Positions 46,001 to 57,122 are shown, counted from the stretch's first letter. The stretch: 64,000 nucleotides of DNA from Podocnemis expansa (GCA_007922195.1 ML681995.1:15861689-15925688), one strand, 5' to 3'. Notes: a model not told the origin generated them from the letters alone. Numbers and translations are program-made.

Positions 46001-46832
46001 CCCACCAATGCCATGCTGAGGGAAAGTTGGGCCTCTGCCCCTGCCAGGCCAGACAAAACTCCTGGAAGGATGCCACAAAGTCCACATCCTCCAGCAAGCT
46101 GGTGTTTGAAGTGACAGTAGGCCAGCTGTGGTCTCCCCACTGAGTGGGAGAGGCTGTCACGGACACCAGGTGGTGATCTGAGAAGGGGGCTGGCCTAATG
46201 CTGGAGGAGTGGGCCTGTGCCAGATGTTGAGATAAGTAGATACAGTCCAACCAGGAGTGGCATGACTGACGGTCCTTACACAGGCATAGGTGAAAGTCAC
46301 CTCATCATTCAGGGTGGTGGTCACACCAGACGTCCACCACGGAGTGGTAGTCTGGTACTGCTTGGTCTCCAAGTGGTCCTGGTCCTTGAGGGTGGTGATA
46401 AAATCCCCACCCAGGATCAGGCATTCCTGAAGGTCTAAGGTGCTGGGGAAGGTGACCATCTGCTGGAAGAAGGGCACCCACTCTGGGCCTGATGTTGAGG
46501 TGTAGAAGTTGACCATGTTCAATGCCAACCTCTCCATATTGACCCAGAGGTGCAGCAGGTGGCCCGGCATGACTTCGGTGACTCCCAGCACCTTGGCCTG
46601 TAGGTCAGGGGGAGAAAAAGGTGGCCACTCCATTGGAGCAGATGGAAAGGTGACTCAAGAACACCCTGTTCCCCCATTCCAGCTGCCAGCTGGCCTCAGC
46701 GGGTGGATCCGTGTGAGTATCCTGTAGGAAACCACAGAGTCGCCCCTCCTGAAGGAAGGAGAGCACCTGGGTCTTGCGGAGACCCATCCTACAGCCCCTG
46801 CTGTTCAAGGCTGTGATGACAATTGGAGCCAT
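43063..46832 (-). pseudogene. LINE ORF2, unit B: APE endonuclease - reverse transcriptase (dead)
   Basis: Starts MAPIVITALNSRGCRMGLRK at 46832 and ends SPSKSLVLNL-stop at 43063-43065, about 1,256 codons, the full length of the family. In order: endonuclease start with FLQDTHTD (the usual catalytic Glu is Asp here); CLILGGDFITT (Asn of GDFN is Ile); PAPFSDHHLVSV with intact SDH (about 46170-46190). A 362-codon open stretch (45162-46250) covers the linker and RT N-terminus (ELPLTLAESMEALNHMPTNK, WHPVSLLCTDYKIVTKAISL). The YADD box reads LSAFADVLFVVQD, so one catalytic Asp is lost (about 44820-44830). Downstream are thumb and C-terminal pieces with a Cys-rich NTCHFC...H...C cluster (about 43430-43480). 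Frameshifts near 46600, 46250, 45290, 44870 and several after 44700 break it. Confidence 0.8.
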
Positions 46833-49560
46833 GGGGAGAGCTGGGGGGATCCTCAGGAGCAGTAGGAGCACCAGGGGTCTCCTTCGGGCCACACAGCAAT
46901 CTGTGACCACCCCTAAAGGCCATGAGGGAGTCTCGGAAGCTGCGGGGCCCTCTGGTATGCCATGGTGTCCTGCTTCCCAATCCCCTCTTCCTCTTTCAGT
47001 ATGGCCTTCATGGCCTAGAGGACCAGATGGAAGCCTCCCCAGCATTGCAGAGCAAGTCACACTCTATTCCTGGCCCCACAAGTGTCAGCCAGGAACGTGT
47101 GCAACTCGTCTCAGAGTGCCAGGGAATCTGGGGCAGAAGGTCCTTGGCCGTCCTCTGGTCAGGTGCCTGTGTAGGCCCCGTTGCCCGCCAGGATTGACGG
47201 ACAGGGTAGGGAGCCCCATCTCGGCACTGATGGAGAAGCCTCGTTGTCCAGGACGACCCCTGGCACGAAGGGGAAAGTCGGTGGAGGGAGGGCTGTAGCC
47301 CTGGGCAGGATAGGGCCATAAATACCATCTCCCAGGAGTTGGTGGGAGAGAGAGGGAATGACAGGACCCTGGGGGGTAGCAGCAGCATTGGAGGAGTCTG
47401 GGGTTGGGGTGACGAGTAGTGGGGCAGTTGAAGCTGTGGCCAGGGTGGAAAAAGAGTAGGGGTGAGGTTGGGGATGGGGGTGGGGTCCTGGTGGTCTAAC
47501 CACCAGGGTGCAGCTCTCCCTGACCAGCCACGTAAATGAGCGGTAACAGCTCAAGGGAGGGGTCCCTGCTCACGTTGAGCATGGGTGGCAGGCAAGGAGC
47601 AGTGTCCATGGCCTCAGTATAGGACTTTGGGGTGGGGTGAGGGGGGCTAGATGGAACTCTCAGGGGAGGGAAAGGATAGCTGTCCCACCAGGAATGGTCC
47701 ACCAGGGCCTGGCTGCTCAGTGTCGGCTGCCACCTGTGGGTGCTCAGCAGCTGTGAGCAAGACACTGTGCACCGCCGGGCAGGTAGAGCATTCCGGGAGC
47801 ATCCTGCGTGTAAGGGCAGGGACAGCAGGCAGGGTGTCGGCATGTGGGGGGAGAGGGTGGCAAAAACAGGTTGTGGCTCAGATCAAGGCCTGCTGCTTGA
47901 GGATCGTTCTCCGCTGGAACAACCAGGGTCAGAACCAGGGCCTCGATCTCTGCATAAATAAGGCCTAATCTGCCCCCTGCCACATCAGGCACTGCTGCAA
48001 TGGGCACCAGCATGAAGATGGCCTCAGCACCAACAGTGGGCACAGGTGGCTCAGGGCCATTGGGGGCAGCCCCACCCACAGCCTCCCCAGGAAGGGAGAC
48101 TACAGTGGGCTCCAGCAGGGGTCAGTGCTGCCCCCTTGTGCTGCTGTCTCCATCTCCTTGGCTGGGGCCTCCCACTGTACCTCAGCAAGAAGCATAGCAG
48201 AAGGCCCATTGCTGGTGTTACCCTCATCAGCCCCCGTGTTGTCTTTTGAGGGGCCCCTCCCCGTCTGACATGGTGGGCAGGGTTTGGACCTTCTAGCGCT
48301 TGCCATACTTCCCCATGATGAGGACCCAGCCCTCCAAGGTGGTGGTGGAGGGCTGGCCAGTGGGGACAGAGGCAGGAGGCAAGGTGAAAGTGCCAGAGGA
48401 GGAAGGGATGAGGGCAGAGCAACAGGAGGACAGAGGACTTATACCAGGGGGAGGGTTCCTCCCTTGCTGGTTCTGGCCCCATCTTCCATTCTCTTCTGCA
48501 TGGGTCCAGATGATTGCAGGGTAGGAGGAAGAGGAGAGACTGCTCCAGTGGCTGGAGAGCTGGGGTCACCAGTGATGTTATGGCCAGCACCCCATGCTGG
48601 CTCAAGGGCCTTGTTTGCTACCTCTCAGTGGTGGGCTGGGAGCAGTCCCTCTGCACATGCCCTGTGGCCTTACAGAGGAAGCACCGAGACTCCCCCGAAG
48701 ACTAATGAATCCTGTACAGTGCCCCTTGATGGGGCACCAAAAAGGATCCCTCCAGTGCCACTCCATCATGCTCCCCTGCTTGAGACAGTTGAATTTGCAC
48801 CTGCCGGCCGAAGGACAGAAAGTGATACAGGGTGGGGTCCTTACAGCCCAGTGGGAGAGGGCTAATATTTGATATTGGCTTCCCTAAGGTGAAGAGGAGG
48901 GGAAGCAGGGCGGCATTAGGGAGGAGGGTGGGACGGATGTGAAGACCACCCATACACCCAGGTCCTACAGGGCCTCTACGGGGATGTAAACACCCCCCCA
49001 CTGTGAGACCTTTGACCACCAACTCCTGTGCAGTGCCCTCTGATGCTAGGAAGAAGATAATCTTCCTGTACATCTCGGAGGCTGCTACGATAGCTGAGGG
49101 CCCCACCACCCTCGTCATTGCTGCCTGTACATCTCCACACGTGGGCAGGCAGCTACCAGGAGGTAACAGACACCGTGCCTCCTGGTCAAGGTGGAGAAGG
49201 AACCCTAGCCGTCCAAGGTGTAGGGCAAGGAGGCAGCTTGGGCCAATGATACAGCAGTGGGTTGAGGGGTGGCAACCACCTGGGTGTACGTCCTGGAGGC
49301 AGGGACACCCCCCAGAGCTAGTGGAGGAAATGGGAAGAGGCGGCCGCAGGAATGGCATGGACTTTGTCCGGTTTTTTTCTGCTGGCTTTTCCAGCTGGCT
49401 GAGGTAGTTGGGGCGGCAGCAGAGGTGGAGGCCCCTCCCATGCCTGCCACCGCTGGCACCCCCATGGTTGGAATGTCAGCGATGGTATGAGCAGCGGTCG
49501 AAGGGGCAGCTGCAAGAGTGGATGGGGGAGAGGGTTGGGGGGGGCAGGGAAAGTCTCCAT
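46789..49560 (-). pseudogene. LINE ORF1, unit B: proline-rich protein with CCHC zinc knuckle (dead)
   Basis: Starts at ATG 49560 (METFPAPPNPLPHPLLQLPL) after a G-rich UTR. The N-terminal 80 residues are Pro/Ala-rich. A middle domain (YRKIIFFLASEGTAQELVVK, then PNAALLPLLFTLGKPISNIS, then LEGSFLVPHQGALYRIH) is open at 48702-49358 and looks like the RRM-type fold region of such ORF1 proteins; that fold is inferred. A perfect CCHC knuckle, CFLCKATGHVQRDC, follows at 48642-48686 but in a shifted frame. A long Pro/Ser-rich segment runs to the C-terminal tail (SFRDSLMAFRGG...SLEQQGL-stop at 46789). The protein would coat LINE RNA. Frameshifts prevent a full product. Confidence 0.75.
48642..48686 (-). 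other. CCHC zinc knuckle motif in ORF1 (unit B)
   Basis: The minus strand translates to CFLCKATGHVQRDC, spacing C-X2-C-X4-H-X4-C. This is the nucleic-acid-binding knuckle shared by retroviral nucleocapsids and many LINE ORF1 proteins. In unit A the equivalent segment is deleted, and in unit C it lies beyond the truncation. Confidence 0.85.
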
Positions 49561-50617
49561 TTTGGAAGGGGTGGTGTGGGTGGCAAGGACTGGGCATGTG
49601 CACAGAGACAAGGAGCAGTGGGTTGGAGGAGGGCTGGGGAGAAGCTCTCCTCTCTGCTCAGCTGCAGGCAGGGGAAGAGGGTATAGGCAGGGACAGGGGA
49701 GAGAAGGCTAGCAATGGGGAGGGCAAGGGGTGGCAAACCACTCCTCCCCACTAGGCTGTGAGCAGGGGAGGAGGGCACCTGGGAGGAAGGGATAGGGAAT
49801 TCATGTAGGGCAGGAGGGGCCCAGCTCCTCAGGCTGCACTTCTTGGGCTTGGGTCAGTAGGGTATCGGGGTGCAGTGAATGGGGTGAAAAAGAAACAATT
49901 GCTCAGGGACAGGCTTGGCTCTTCTGGCTAGGAGTGGGGATAAGGGAACAAAGGGTGAGGCAGGGAAAGTGGGAGAAAACATTTTTCAGGGGCTAATGTG
50001 GGGTATGGGAACTAAACAAACTCAAGGGCTGGGGTGGGTTGAGCAGGGGGACTGCGAAGGGTGGGGGGGCACTGATCCAGCTGGAGGGCAGAATGGATGG
50101 TGGGGAAACCCTTTAGCCTCTGGGGAAAAGGGGGTGGGAGTGGCTTGGCAATGGAGAAAAGGAGCTGCTACTGCTGGAGGGTTCTGTGGCCCCTGCTGCT
50201 TAGACAGTCCAGAAATCTCCAGAAGTTTGGGAGCCTGCTGCCCTCTTAAAGGGAGAGGAGGCCAGGGAGTCAGCAGCTGTGGGTGGTGGTGGTAATGTTA
50301 AAGGTCTGTCTCTTGTGAGTTCACCCTCAGCTGCAAACAGGAAAGTCTCAGTCTTCAGAGGCCTCCCCTTGGTGGTGGATTCTTCTGGTGGAGGCAACAG
50401 GCTCCAGGGGTGGCCAAGCACAGCAGCTGCAGGGACTCGCTGGCTGACAGGAGAGGTGGTGGTCTACAGTTGTTGCTGGTGGTTCCTTCTGGGGCTCCCC
50501 CCACTCCCCACAGAGCAGTGGGGTGGGAGGGGGAGAGGCCAGCCAGCAATAGCAGCAGCAGCAGCAGGAACAGCTCAGAACACGTCATCCTTTCTCTTAG
50601 AGGGGAGTGATCCTTTT
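49561..50617 (-). repeat. 5' UTR of LINE unit B
   Basis: About 1.06 kb, strongly purine-biased on the + strand. The part 50065-50570 is repeated in the deletion remnant at 36590-37430. It probably held the internal promoter of the LINE, though no specific motif can be pointed to. It abuts the 3' UTR of unit C at about 50617. ORFs of 60-206 codons in it are not supported. Confidence 0.65.
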
Positions 50618-50739
50618 GAAGATGGTGGGGTGGGTGCAAGCCCACTCACTTCTAGAATCCCTCCCACAGCCTACAGGGATGTGGCACTAGGCCTGGCTTC
50701 AAATGATTGCTTGGGACAACAAATGAAAAACAGGAATGT

Positions 50740-53700
50740 GTGTGAGGGTCCGAGGTTTAAAACAAGGGACTCAGAAGGGGATGCTGAGCAGAGAACCCCG
50801 GACAGCACCCACTGCTCCTGGAAGGTGCTGAGGAAGTTAGTGGACGCTGCCCAAAGGAATTCTGCCTGGAGATGTGAAAGGAAGAGGTACCAAAATTAGG
50901 CCCTACAGTCGCAGGCCCTTTCCCTACCCAGTGTCCTCTCCCTGGTCTTGTATATGGTGATCTTGGCATAAGCCAGGAGGATGCTGACGAGGAGGTCCTG
51001 TGGCTTTGTGGGCCCATGGATGGGGATTTCATATAAGAATAAATGTGAGGAAAAGTGCAGCCAGAACCTCAATTAATGGTTATAGAGGAGTTGAAAGAGG
51101 GGCTGCAACCTGGTGCACTCAAGGTAGGCATGCGCCAGGGTCTCCCTCTTGCCGCAGAAGGAGTAGTTATCAGGGCAACGGGTGAACCATGCCAAGTATG
51201 TGCCCGTGCTCAAGGCTCCATGGAGGAGCCACAAACATGTCCCCAGTGGGCTGTGGGGTCAAGGTGGCATAGAGGCTTGCCCACAGGGAGTCCTCGCCCT
51301 CCACTGGGGGTATCAGATCCCTCCATTTTGTGTCAAGGTGGAAAACGAGGGCAAGGAAGGTGGATGGTGTGGAGCATGAGCATGTACAGGTATTTGTGAG
51401 GCACAGTTTGGAAAAAGGCTGGCTACAGGTCTAGCAGCCAGCTGAGGGTGTGGGGCCGAGGCAGCTGGGGCAGGGCTCACAGGGCCAGGGCCCCATGAAA
51501 AGCTCTGGAGAGCCAGGACTGATGGGGGTGTAGAGTTCCCCCTCACAGGACCTGCTTGAGGTAGGCCCGTGCAGTGGGAGGCAGGGCCACCTTCACATCC
51601 TGGAGTAGGCGAGGGGGTGTGAGGGGTGGATAGCCCCACGCACTGAGCCAGTGCCTGGGGATCCAAACATTTCCCCTGGGTGTAGTCCAGGAGGTCTCCG
51701 ACCTTGGTGATGCCTGCCAGGACCAGCCTCTACCCCGGAGGGGGCCTCTGCCACCTGCACGCTGAGATGGAGATTGTGTAGCAGGGGCTCTGCAAGGAGG
51801 CCCTCCCCCTAGGTGGGTACAACAGATCTGGAGGCTGAGATGAGCCTCCAGGTCGAGAGGCAACGCTGGTAGAAGGCTGGCAGCTCGGAGAGGTCTCGCG
51901 GACCACCTCTGAGGTCGAGATAAAAGAGCTGCTGGTTGTATCGGAGCCTCTGGTAGTGGCAGAGAGTGCGTGCCAAGTGGCTCGACGCCAGACTACCTGG
52001 ACCATAAAGGAGCCTCTGCAGGGCCTGGAGGCAGAAGGCATGGACCTGGCTGTAGCACAAGCATTGCCCTCCTTCCTCTACAGACAGAGTGAAGATCCCT
52101 GTAAAAACCTTGTTCCGTCCTGCCCAGAAGAACTCAAGAATTGTCTTCTGGAGATTGGCCAGGAATCTCGGGGGCGGGGCCAAGGTGTTGAGCTGGTACC
52201 AGAGCATGGACAGGATGAGCTGGTTGATGACCAATGGCACTGTAGCAGTCCTGTCCACCTCTGCAGCCAATGACCCTGCCCTCCAACTCATGCCAGCTCT
52301 CATCCAGGGAGGTAAACACCAAAGATAGAGCAGCGGACCCATGCTCCACCGAATGGCCTGAAGCTCAGGCGGGAGAGAGCTCATCAGCCACCTGGACCCT
52401 CCTGTCAAGCCAGAGCTCTTGAGCCAGTTCACTTGGGCGGAGGAGGCTGCTGAGTAGGTGGCCTGGCAAGCCTCCAGTTGTGCCAGGTTGCCTGGGTCCT
52501 GGACCACAAGGAGCATGTCATCGTGTACACTAACAGGATGAGCCGCAGCTCTGGGTCACATAGCATCAATCCTGTCAACCTCCAATGGAGAAAACAGAGG
52601 AAGATGGACCAGCCCAGGACACTGTAGATCTAGTCCGGGTGGATCATGTCCTGCAGCACGGACCCCAGCCACAGCTAGATGGCCTTGGTTACTGTTTTGT
52701 AGTCTGCGCAGTGGAGCGAGACAGGATACCTGTTCTGAAGGTTGCACAGGTCCCTCTTCTTTTGGCGGCAGGGCCAAGACAGCTTGCTGGCAAGAGAGTG
52801 GAAGCTCCCTGCTTCTCTCAGACTCAGCCCAGATGACAGCCAGGTCTGGGCTGAGGACATCCCAGAACACGTAGTAGAACTCCACAGTCAGCCCGTCCCT
52901 TTCCAGAGCTTTGTTGGTGGGAATGTGATGGAGGGCTTCTGTGAACTTGGCCAGAGTGAGAGGAAGCTCCAGCTGGTCCTGGTCGCCCCTGCTAAGCACA
53001 GGGAGTTCATTCCAGAGCACCCTGCAGGCATCAGCTTTGGTCAGATCCAGGGAAAAAAGGCTGGCATAGAAGGCTCTGGCCCTTCCATGCATCTCCTCTG
53101 GATCTGTGAGGTGGGTTGCCCTCCTCAGTGACGAGGCAGGTGCTATGCTTTTTGTTCCCCCCTCTGTTTCTCCAGGGTGTAGAAGAAGTGGGAGCTGCAA
53201 TCCATCTCCCAAAGGAGATGAATGTGGGATCGAACAAAGGCTCTCTGAGCTCGAAGGTCCTCGAGGGCCTGGAGTTCCTCCTCCTCCTTCTGGCACCCTC
53301 CACAGAGGGACAGATTCTCAGGACTGGCAGCCAGATGCCTCTCCAGCTCTAAGACCTCCCATTCCAGCTACTTTATCACTGCATTCCTCTGCCGGCTGGC
53401 CCCCCAGGTGTAGTCAAGGCAGGAAACCTTGGTGCGCATGTTCCCTACGTCCCACCAATGCAGCACCGAAGGAAAGACGGGCCTCTGCTCCCACCAGACC
53501 AGCCAAAACTCCCGGCAGGATGCCACAAAGCCCACATCCTGCAGCAGGCTGTTGTTGTTGAAGAGCCAGTAGGCCAGCCCTGGGCCCTCCACCAAGACAG
53601 AGGCCATCACGGACACCAGGTGGTGATCCAAGAAGGGGGCTGACCTAATGCTGGAGGACTGGACCTGTGCTAGCTGATGTCAGGATAAGTAGATTCAGTC

Positions 53701-54297
53701 CAACCAGGAGTGGCACGACCCATGGTCCTCCATCTGGACATAAGTGAAAGTCACCTCATCATTCAGGTGGTGGTCACGCCAGATGTCCAGCAGGGAGTGG
53801 TGGTTTACCATCTCCCTGAGGACGTCTGCAGTGGTCTGGTACTACTCGGTCCCTGAGTGGTCCCAGCCCTCTAGGGTGATGTTAAAATCCACACCAAGGA
53901 CCAGGCACTTCTGAAGGTCTAAGGTCCCAAGGAGGGTGGCCACCTGCTCTGGGCCCGATGTCAGGACATAGACGTTGATCAAGTTCTATGCCAGCCCCTC
54001 CATATGGACCCCAGGTGCAGCACGTGACCCAGTACAACCTTGGCGACCCCCAGCACTTCAGGCTGTAGGTTGGAGGAGAACAGGGTGGCCATTCCACCGG
54101 AGTGGGTGGAAAGCTGACTCACGAACACCCTGTTCCCCCATTGCAGCCACCAGCTGGCCTCTGTGGCTGGATCCGTGGATATCCTGCCGGAAAACTACAG
54201 AGTCCCCCTCCTCCTGAAGGAAGGAAGGCACCTGGGTCCTGTGGAGACTCATCCTACAGCCCCTGGTGTTCAAGGTTGCAATGACGATAGCAGCCAT
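50740..54297 (-). pseudogene. LINE ORF2, unit C: endonuclease - reverse transcriptase (dead)
   Basis: Start ATG at 54297 (MAAIVIATLNTRGCRMSLHR). The endonuclease has CLVLGVDFNIT (GG changed to GV) and PFLDHHLVSV (SDH changed to LDH, about 53630). RT N-terminal part KADACRVLWNELPVLSRGDQ and IPTNKALERDGLTVEFYYVF is open at 52556-53296. Around 52600 the frame jumps from GWSIF to LCFLHWRLTGLML, removing roughly 90 codons that include RT motif A with its catalytic Asp. A 1-bp deletion at the YADD box (VYTMTCSLW at about 52520) adds a frameshift. A 235-codon open stretch (51809-52516) covers the thumb region (INQLILSMLWYQLNTLAPPP). The terminal stop is lost (GGA near 50740). Confidence 0.8.
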
Positions 54298-55085
54298 GGG
54301 GATGGTTGGGGGAAATCCTCAGGAGCGGCAGGAGCACCATGGCTTCTGTTGGGCCACGTGGCAATCCGTAACCAACCCTGAAATGCATGAGGGAGTCGTG
54401 GAAGCTGCGGCCTCTCTGGTAGGCCGTGGTGTCCTGCTTCCTGGTCCCTTTTCCCTCCTTGAGAATGGCCCTCATGGCCTGGGGGATGAGGTGAAAGTCC
54501 CCCTCCAGTGCTGCAGGGTGAGCTGCACATGGTTCCTGGCCCCACGAATAGCAGCCAGGAAAGTGCATAGCTCATCCCTCTGTGCCAGGAAGTCTGGGCC
54601 AGAGGGCAGTTGGTTGTTCTCCGGTTGGGTCCCCGTGTCAGTGCTGCTGCCTGTTGGGATGGACGGACAGGGCACTGAGCCCCGTTGCGGCACTGATGAC
54701 ATTGGGACCGCATTGTCCAGCCTGGCCCCTAGCACTAGGAGGAAAGGTGGCAGAAGGAGGGTAGCAGCCTTGGGGTGAATGGGAGCCTCAAAAACCATCC
54801 TCTGGGAGTTGGCAGCAGGGACTGGAAAGGGCATGACCCCTGGGGTGACAGCAATAGGTGAGGGGGTTGGCATTAGGGCACCAACAAGTGGGGTGGTAGG
54901 GACTATATTGTGGAGTAGGATGTTGTCAGGGGTGGGGATGAGGTTGGGGGTGAAGATAGGGTCCCCAGAGGTCAAACCACTGGGGTGCAGCTCCCCTTGA
55001 CCAGACACAGGGTTTGTTAGGATGGGATCAGGGGATAGATTCACATCGACGCTGGGCATGGAGGTGGGATGAGGCTGGATATCCT
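54254..55085 (-). pseudogene. LINE ORF1, unit C: C-terminal fragment
   Basis: An open frame of 212 codons (54472-55110) and, after a frameshift, a second frame to the stop at 54254 (KEGKGTRKQDTTAY, SFHDSLMHFRV, CNLEHQGL-stop). The residues are Pro/Ser/Thr-rich with a conserved helix-like tail (AQRDELCTFLAAIRGARNHV). The stop lies 44 nt inside ORF2, as in unit B. The N-terminus and CCHC region are missing. Confidence 0.7.
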
Positions 55086-55087
55086 TG

Positions 55088-55475
55088 TCAATTTCCAAAG
55101 GGATAGCCATGTTAGTCTAGTCCAGCGGGGGGGAAAAAAAAAATCAAGGAGTCGTGTGGCACTTAAACTAACAGATTTATTTTTCACGTGAGCTTTCATG
55201 GTAGAAAATCCCACTTCATCAGATGCTTCAAAGATGGGTGAAGTTACAGCATGGAATGAAAATAAATGCAAGGGGGTGTAAAACATAGGACCAGGTCATA
55301 CAGTAACAGCAAATCAGAACATTTGTTAGCTTCAAACCATGGGAAGCCTGAAGTCAAATTACCTTTTGTAATGGGAGAAGAACCCATAGTCTTGATTCAA
55401 TCCTGCTTTCACAGAATTTAATTTGCATATTAATTCGAGTTCAGCTGTTTCTCTTTGAAATCTTGAAGATGTTCG
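55088..55475 (-). mobile_element. PLE 3' end inserted in LINE unit C
   Basis: On the minus strand the final codons RFQRETAELELICKLNSVKA, GLNQDYGFFSHYKR and a stop (about 55360) are in frame, followed by the PLE 3' UTR and the tail ending ACTAACATGGCTATCCC at about 55100. It is the best-preserved PLE C-terminus in the window. It interrupts LINE ORF1, so it is younger than unit C. Confidence 0.8.
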
Positions 55476-55489
55476 GTGGCCATAGATGG

Positions 55490-56410
55490 GATGGTGAGCA
55501 CAGCCAGGCAGGTGGAACATTCCAGGGCTGTCCCAGGATTAGTAAATCCCTGTTTCCTGGGTTAATTTAGCCGGGGTTACTCCTAGTTAATTGGGTCATC
55601 TGGAGACAATCAATTTCCAAAGGGATAGCCGTGTTAGTCTAGTCCAGCAAAAAAACAACAAGGAGTCCTGTGGCACTTTGAGACGTTTCAAAGTGCCATA
55701 CGACTCCTTGTTGGTTTTTTTGCTGGAGACAATCAACAAACCTGCTGCACTGCTTAAAGGCCACCTCAGGCAGGGTTGAACTGCTGAAGGGATGTCAGAG
55801 GGGAGCAGAGCTGCAAGGACAGCACTTGAGAGGTTGGTTTGTAGTTTGCCAGAGCATCGGAAAGGTACAGGAGTTTGGGGAAAAAAAACATACAAACAAG
55901 TCTGTGAGGCCTTGCAGCCTGAAGGACTTTGTTGTTCAGAAAACTGAGCCAGGCAGTGGAGGTTGGGCAACCCCACCCTGAACAAGGAAGGGACCCTGGT
56001 GGTTGAGACTTCGGGCCCCAGGAGATTGTGGGGCTTTCTCAGCCCTGAAGGGTGGACCAGGAGGAGCAGGGCCATGCATTGGTGACCCAGGGAAGACAGT
56101 AGGCCTTGTGGACTCAGTTTAGAGGATGCTGCTCATAGGGTCCTTGGCTCAGAGCCCAGGGTAGAGGGTGGGACCAGGCCCCCCCATGCCCCTCCTGCAA
56201 TCTGGCCCCCACCAAGGGATAGTTGAACAGGAAGGAAACCCAAGGAGGTGGGGTCTGCTGGGCTGTAACTTGGACTAGTCCCAAAAGGGGGGAATTTCCA
56301 CCTTGGGGGAGATTGAGAGGTACCAGCTGGATTTTGCCAGGCCATGAGACAAGAGGGCAAGACCTGTGGGGATGTGGGGGGGGGCACAGACTAGGCGCCA
56401 CTCCACCACA
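55490..56410. repeat. Right piece of the interrupted LTR-like repeat
   Basis: Unlike the LINE sequence to its left. It ends CGCCACTCCACCACA and is followed by ATAC (56411-56414), matching the ATAC before TGTGACGGGG at 36239. It resembles a TGTGAC-type LTR I recall from turtles (words AAACTGAGCCAGGCAGTGG, CATGAGACAAGAGGGCAAG). The boundary with the LINE is not precise. ORFs of 100-160 codons here have no viral domain. Confidence 0.45.
55614..55722. mobile_element. 109-bp foldback mini-PLE with 14-bp target duplication
   Basis: It consists of the PLE tail in reverse (TTCCAAAGGGATAGCCGTG to AGGAGTCCTGTGGCACTTTG) joined through ACGTTTC to its own complement (AAAGTGCCATACGACTCC). It is flanked by CTGGAGACAATCAA at 55600-55613 and 55723-55736. 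The perfect 14-bp direct repeat marks a single insertion of an already inverted product. Confidence 0.85.
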
Positions 56411-56566
56411 ATACACATCAGCTGTTCTACAAACACATTACTACAGATTAAAGTAGTGTGTGTGGGGGGAATAACCTTGCTGTTGTATTCAACTGAGAAA
56501 GTTAATTACAGAAGGGGCATGGGGGTGTGTGTGTTTGTTATCTGCAGTACTTACTATTATCCAGAC

Positions 56567-57114
56567 TAGTGGTTCCCAATTTGTGGTCTGCAGACCCCTG
56601 GGAGGGGGGCAGCAGAGTGGCTCCAGGGGGTTCACAGACCAGCTGGGAGCTGGGGCCATATGCCACCCAGTCTCCAGTTGCTGCAGGGGCACTGGCTTCC
56701 AGTCAGAGGGAAGCTTCCCCCCCAGGATGGGAATTTTTAAAACTCCTGCATGCTCAGGGAGAGTAGCTTAGGGGGTGGCCAGTTAAGGGGGTAGTTGGGG
56801 ACAGGGAACCATGGGGGAGAGGGGCAGATAATGGGCCTGCCAACAGGGAACACTGGGGGTGGGTAGCAGGAGGGGGCCATGCCTATGGCATCTCCCAGTT
56901 CCCTGAGCAGCCAGAGGAGGCCATGGCCACAGCAGCTCACAGCTTCCTGGGTAGGAGAGTAGCACAGGCCAGATTCTGCCCCGCACAGGCTGAATTGTGC
57001 TTTCAGTAGTGCTGATGCTGTATGGTAGCAACTAGCTCCCATGGGGGGTGGGGGTGCAAAGTTTATTTTTCATAACAAAGGGGTCCCCAGCCTTTAAAAG
57101 GTTGGGAACTCCTG
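56567..57114. mobile_element. hAT-like element (548 bp) with 8-bp target duplication
   Basis: The left end TAGTGGTTCCCAATTTGTGG and the complement of the right end, CAGGAGTTCCCAACCTTTT, are inverted repeats. Flanks ATCCAGAC (56559-56566) and ATCTAGAC (57115-57122) differ at one base. The interior is GC-rich. Its ORFs on both strands have no transposase motif. Confidence 0.8.
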
Positions 57115-57122
57115 ATCTAGAC

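Larger units (their letters stand above)
42960..50617 (-). mobile_element. Tx1/L1-group LINE, unit B (full length, inactive)
   Basis: The only unit with every segment: 3' UTR (42960-43062), ORF2 (43063-46832), ORF1 (46789-49560) and 5' UTR (49561-50617), about 7.66 kb. Gene order, an APE-type endonuclease in ORF2, a CCHC protein as ORF1 and the overlap of the two frames indicate a two-ORF non-LTR retrotransposon near the Tx1/L1 group. I recall similar turtle proteins annotated 'Transposon TX1 149 kDa protein', so the clade call is from memory. Decay in both ORFs shows it is fossil. Confidence 0.8.
50620..55085 (-). mobile_element. Tx1/L1-group LINE, unit C (5'-truncated)
   Basis: 3' UTR (50620-50740), ORF2 (50740-54297) and the C-terminal 280 codons of ORF1 (54254-55085). 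A PLE insertion at about 55088-55475 breaks ORF1. A short match beyond it (55500-55540, GGCAGGTGGAACATTCCAGG versus B 47780-47800) may be the last piece, but could be chance. The N-terminal half of ORF1 and the 5' UTR are absent. Confidence 0.75.

Noticed and set aside
50279..50899. 206-codon plus-strand ORF across the B/C junction
   Set aside because: It spans 5' UTR, junction and 3' UTR of two LINE units; no domain, and the sense strand of the locus is minus.
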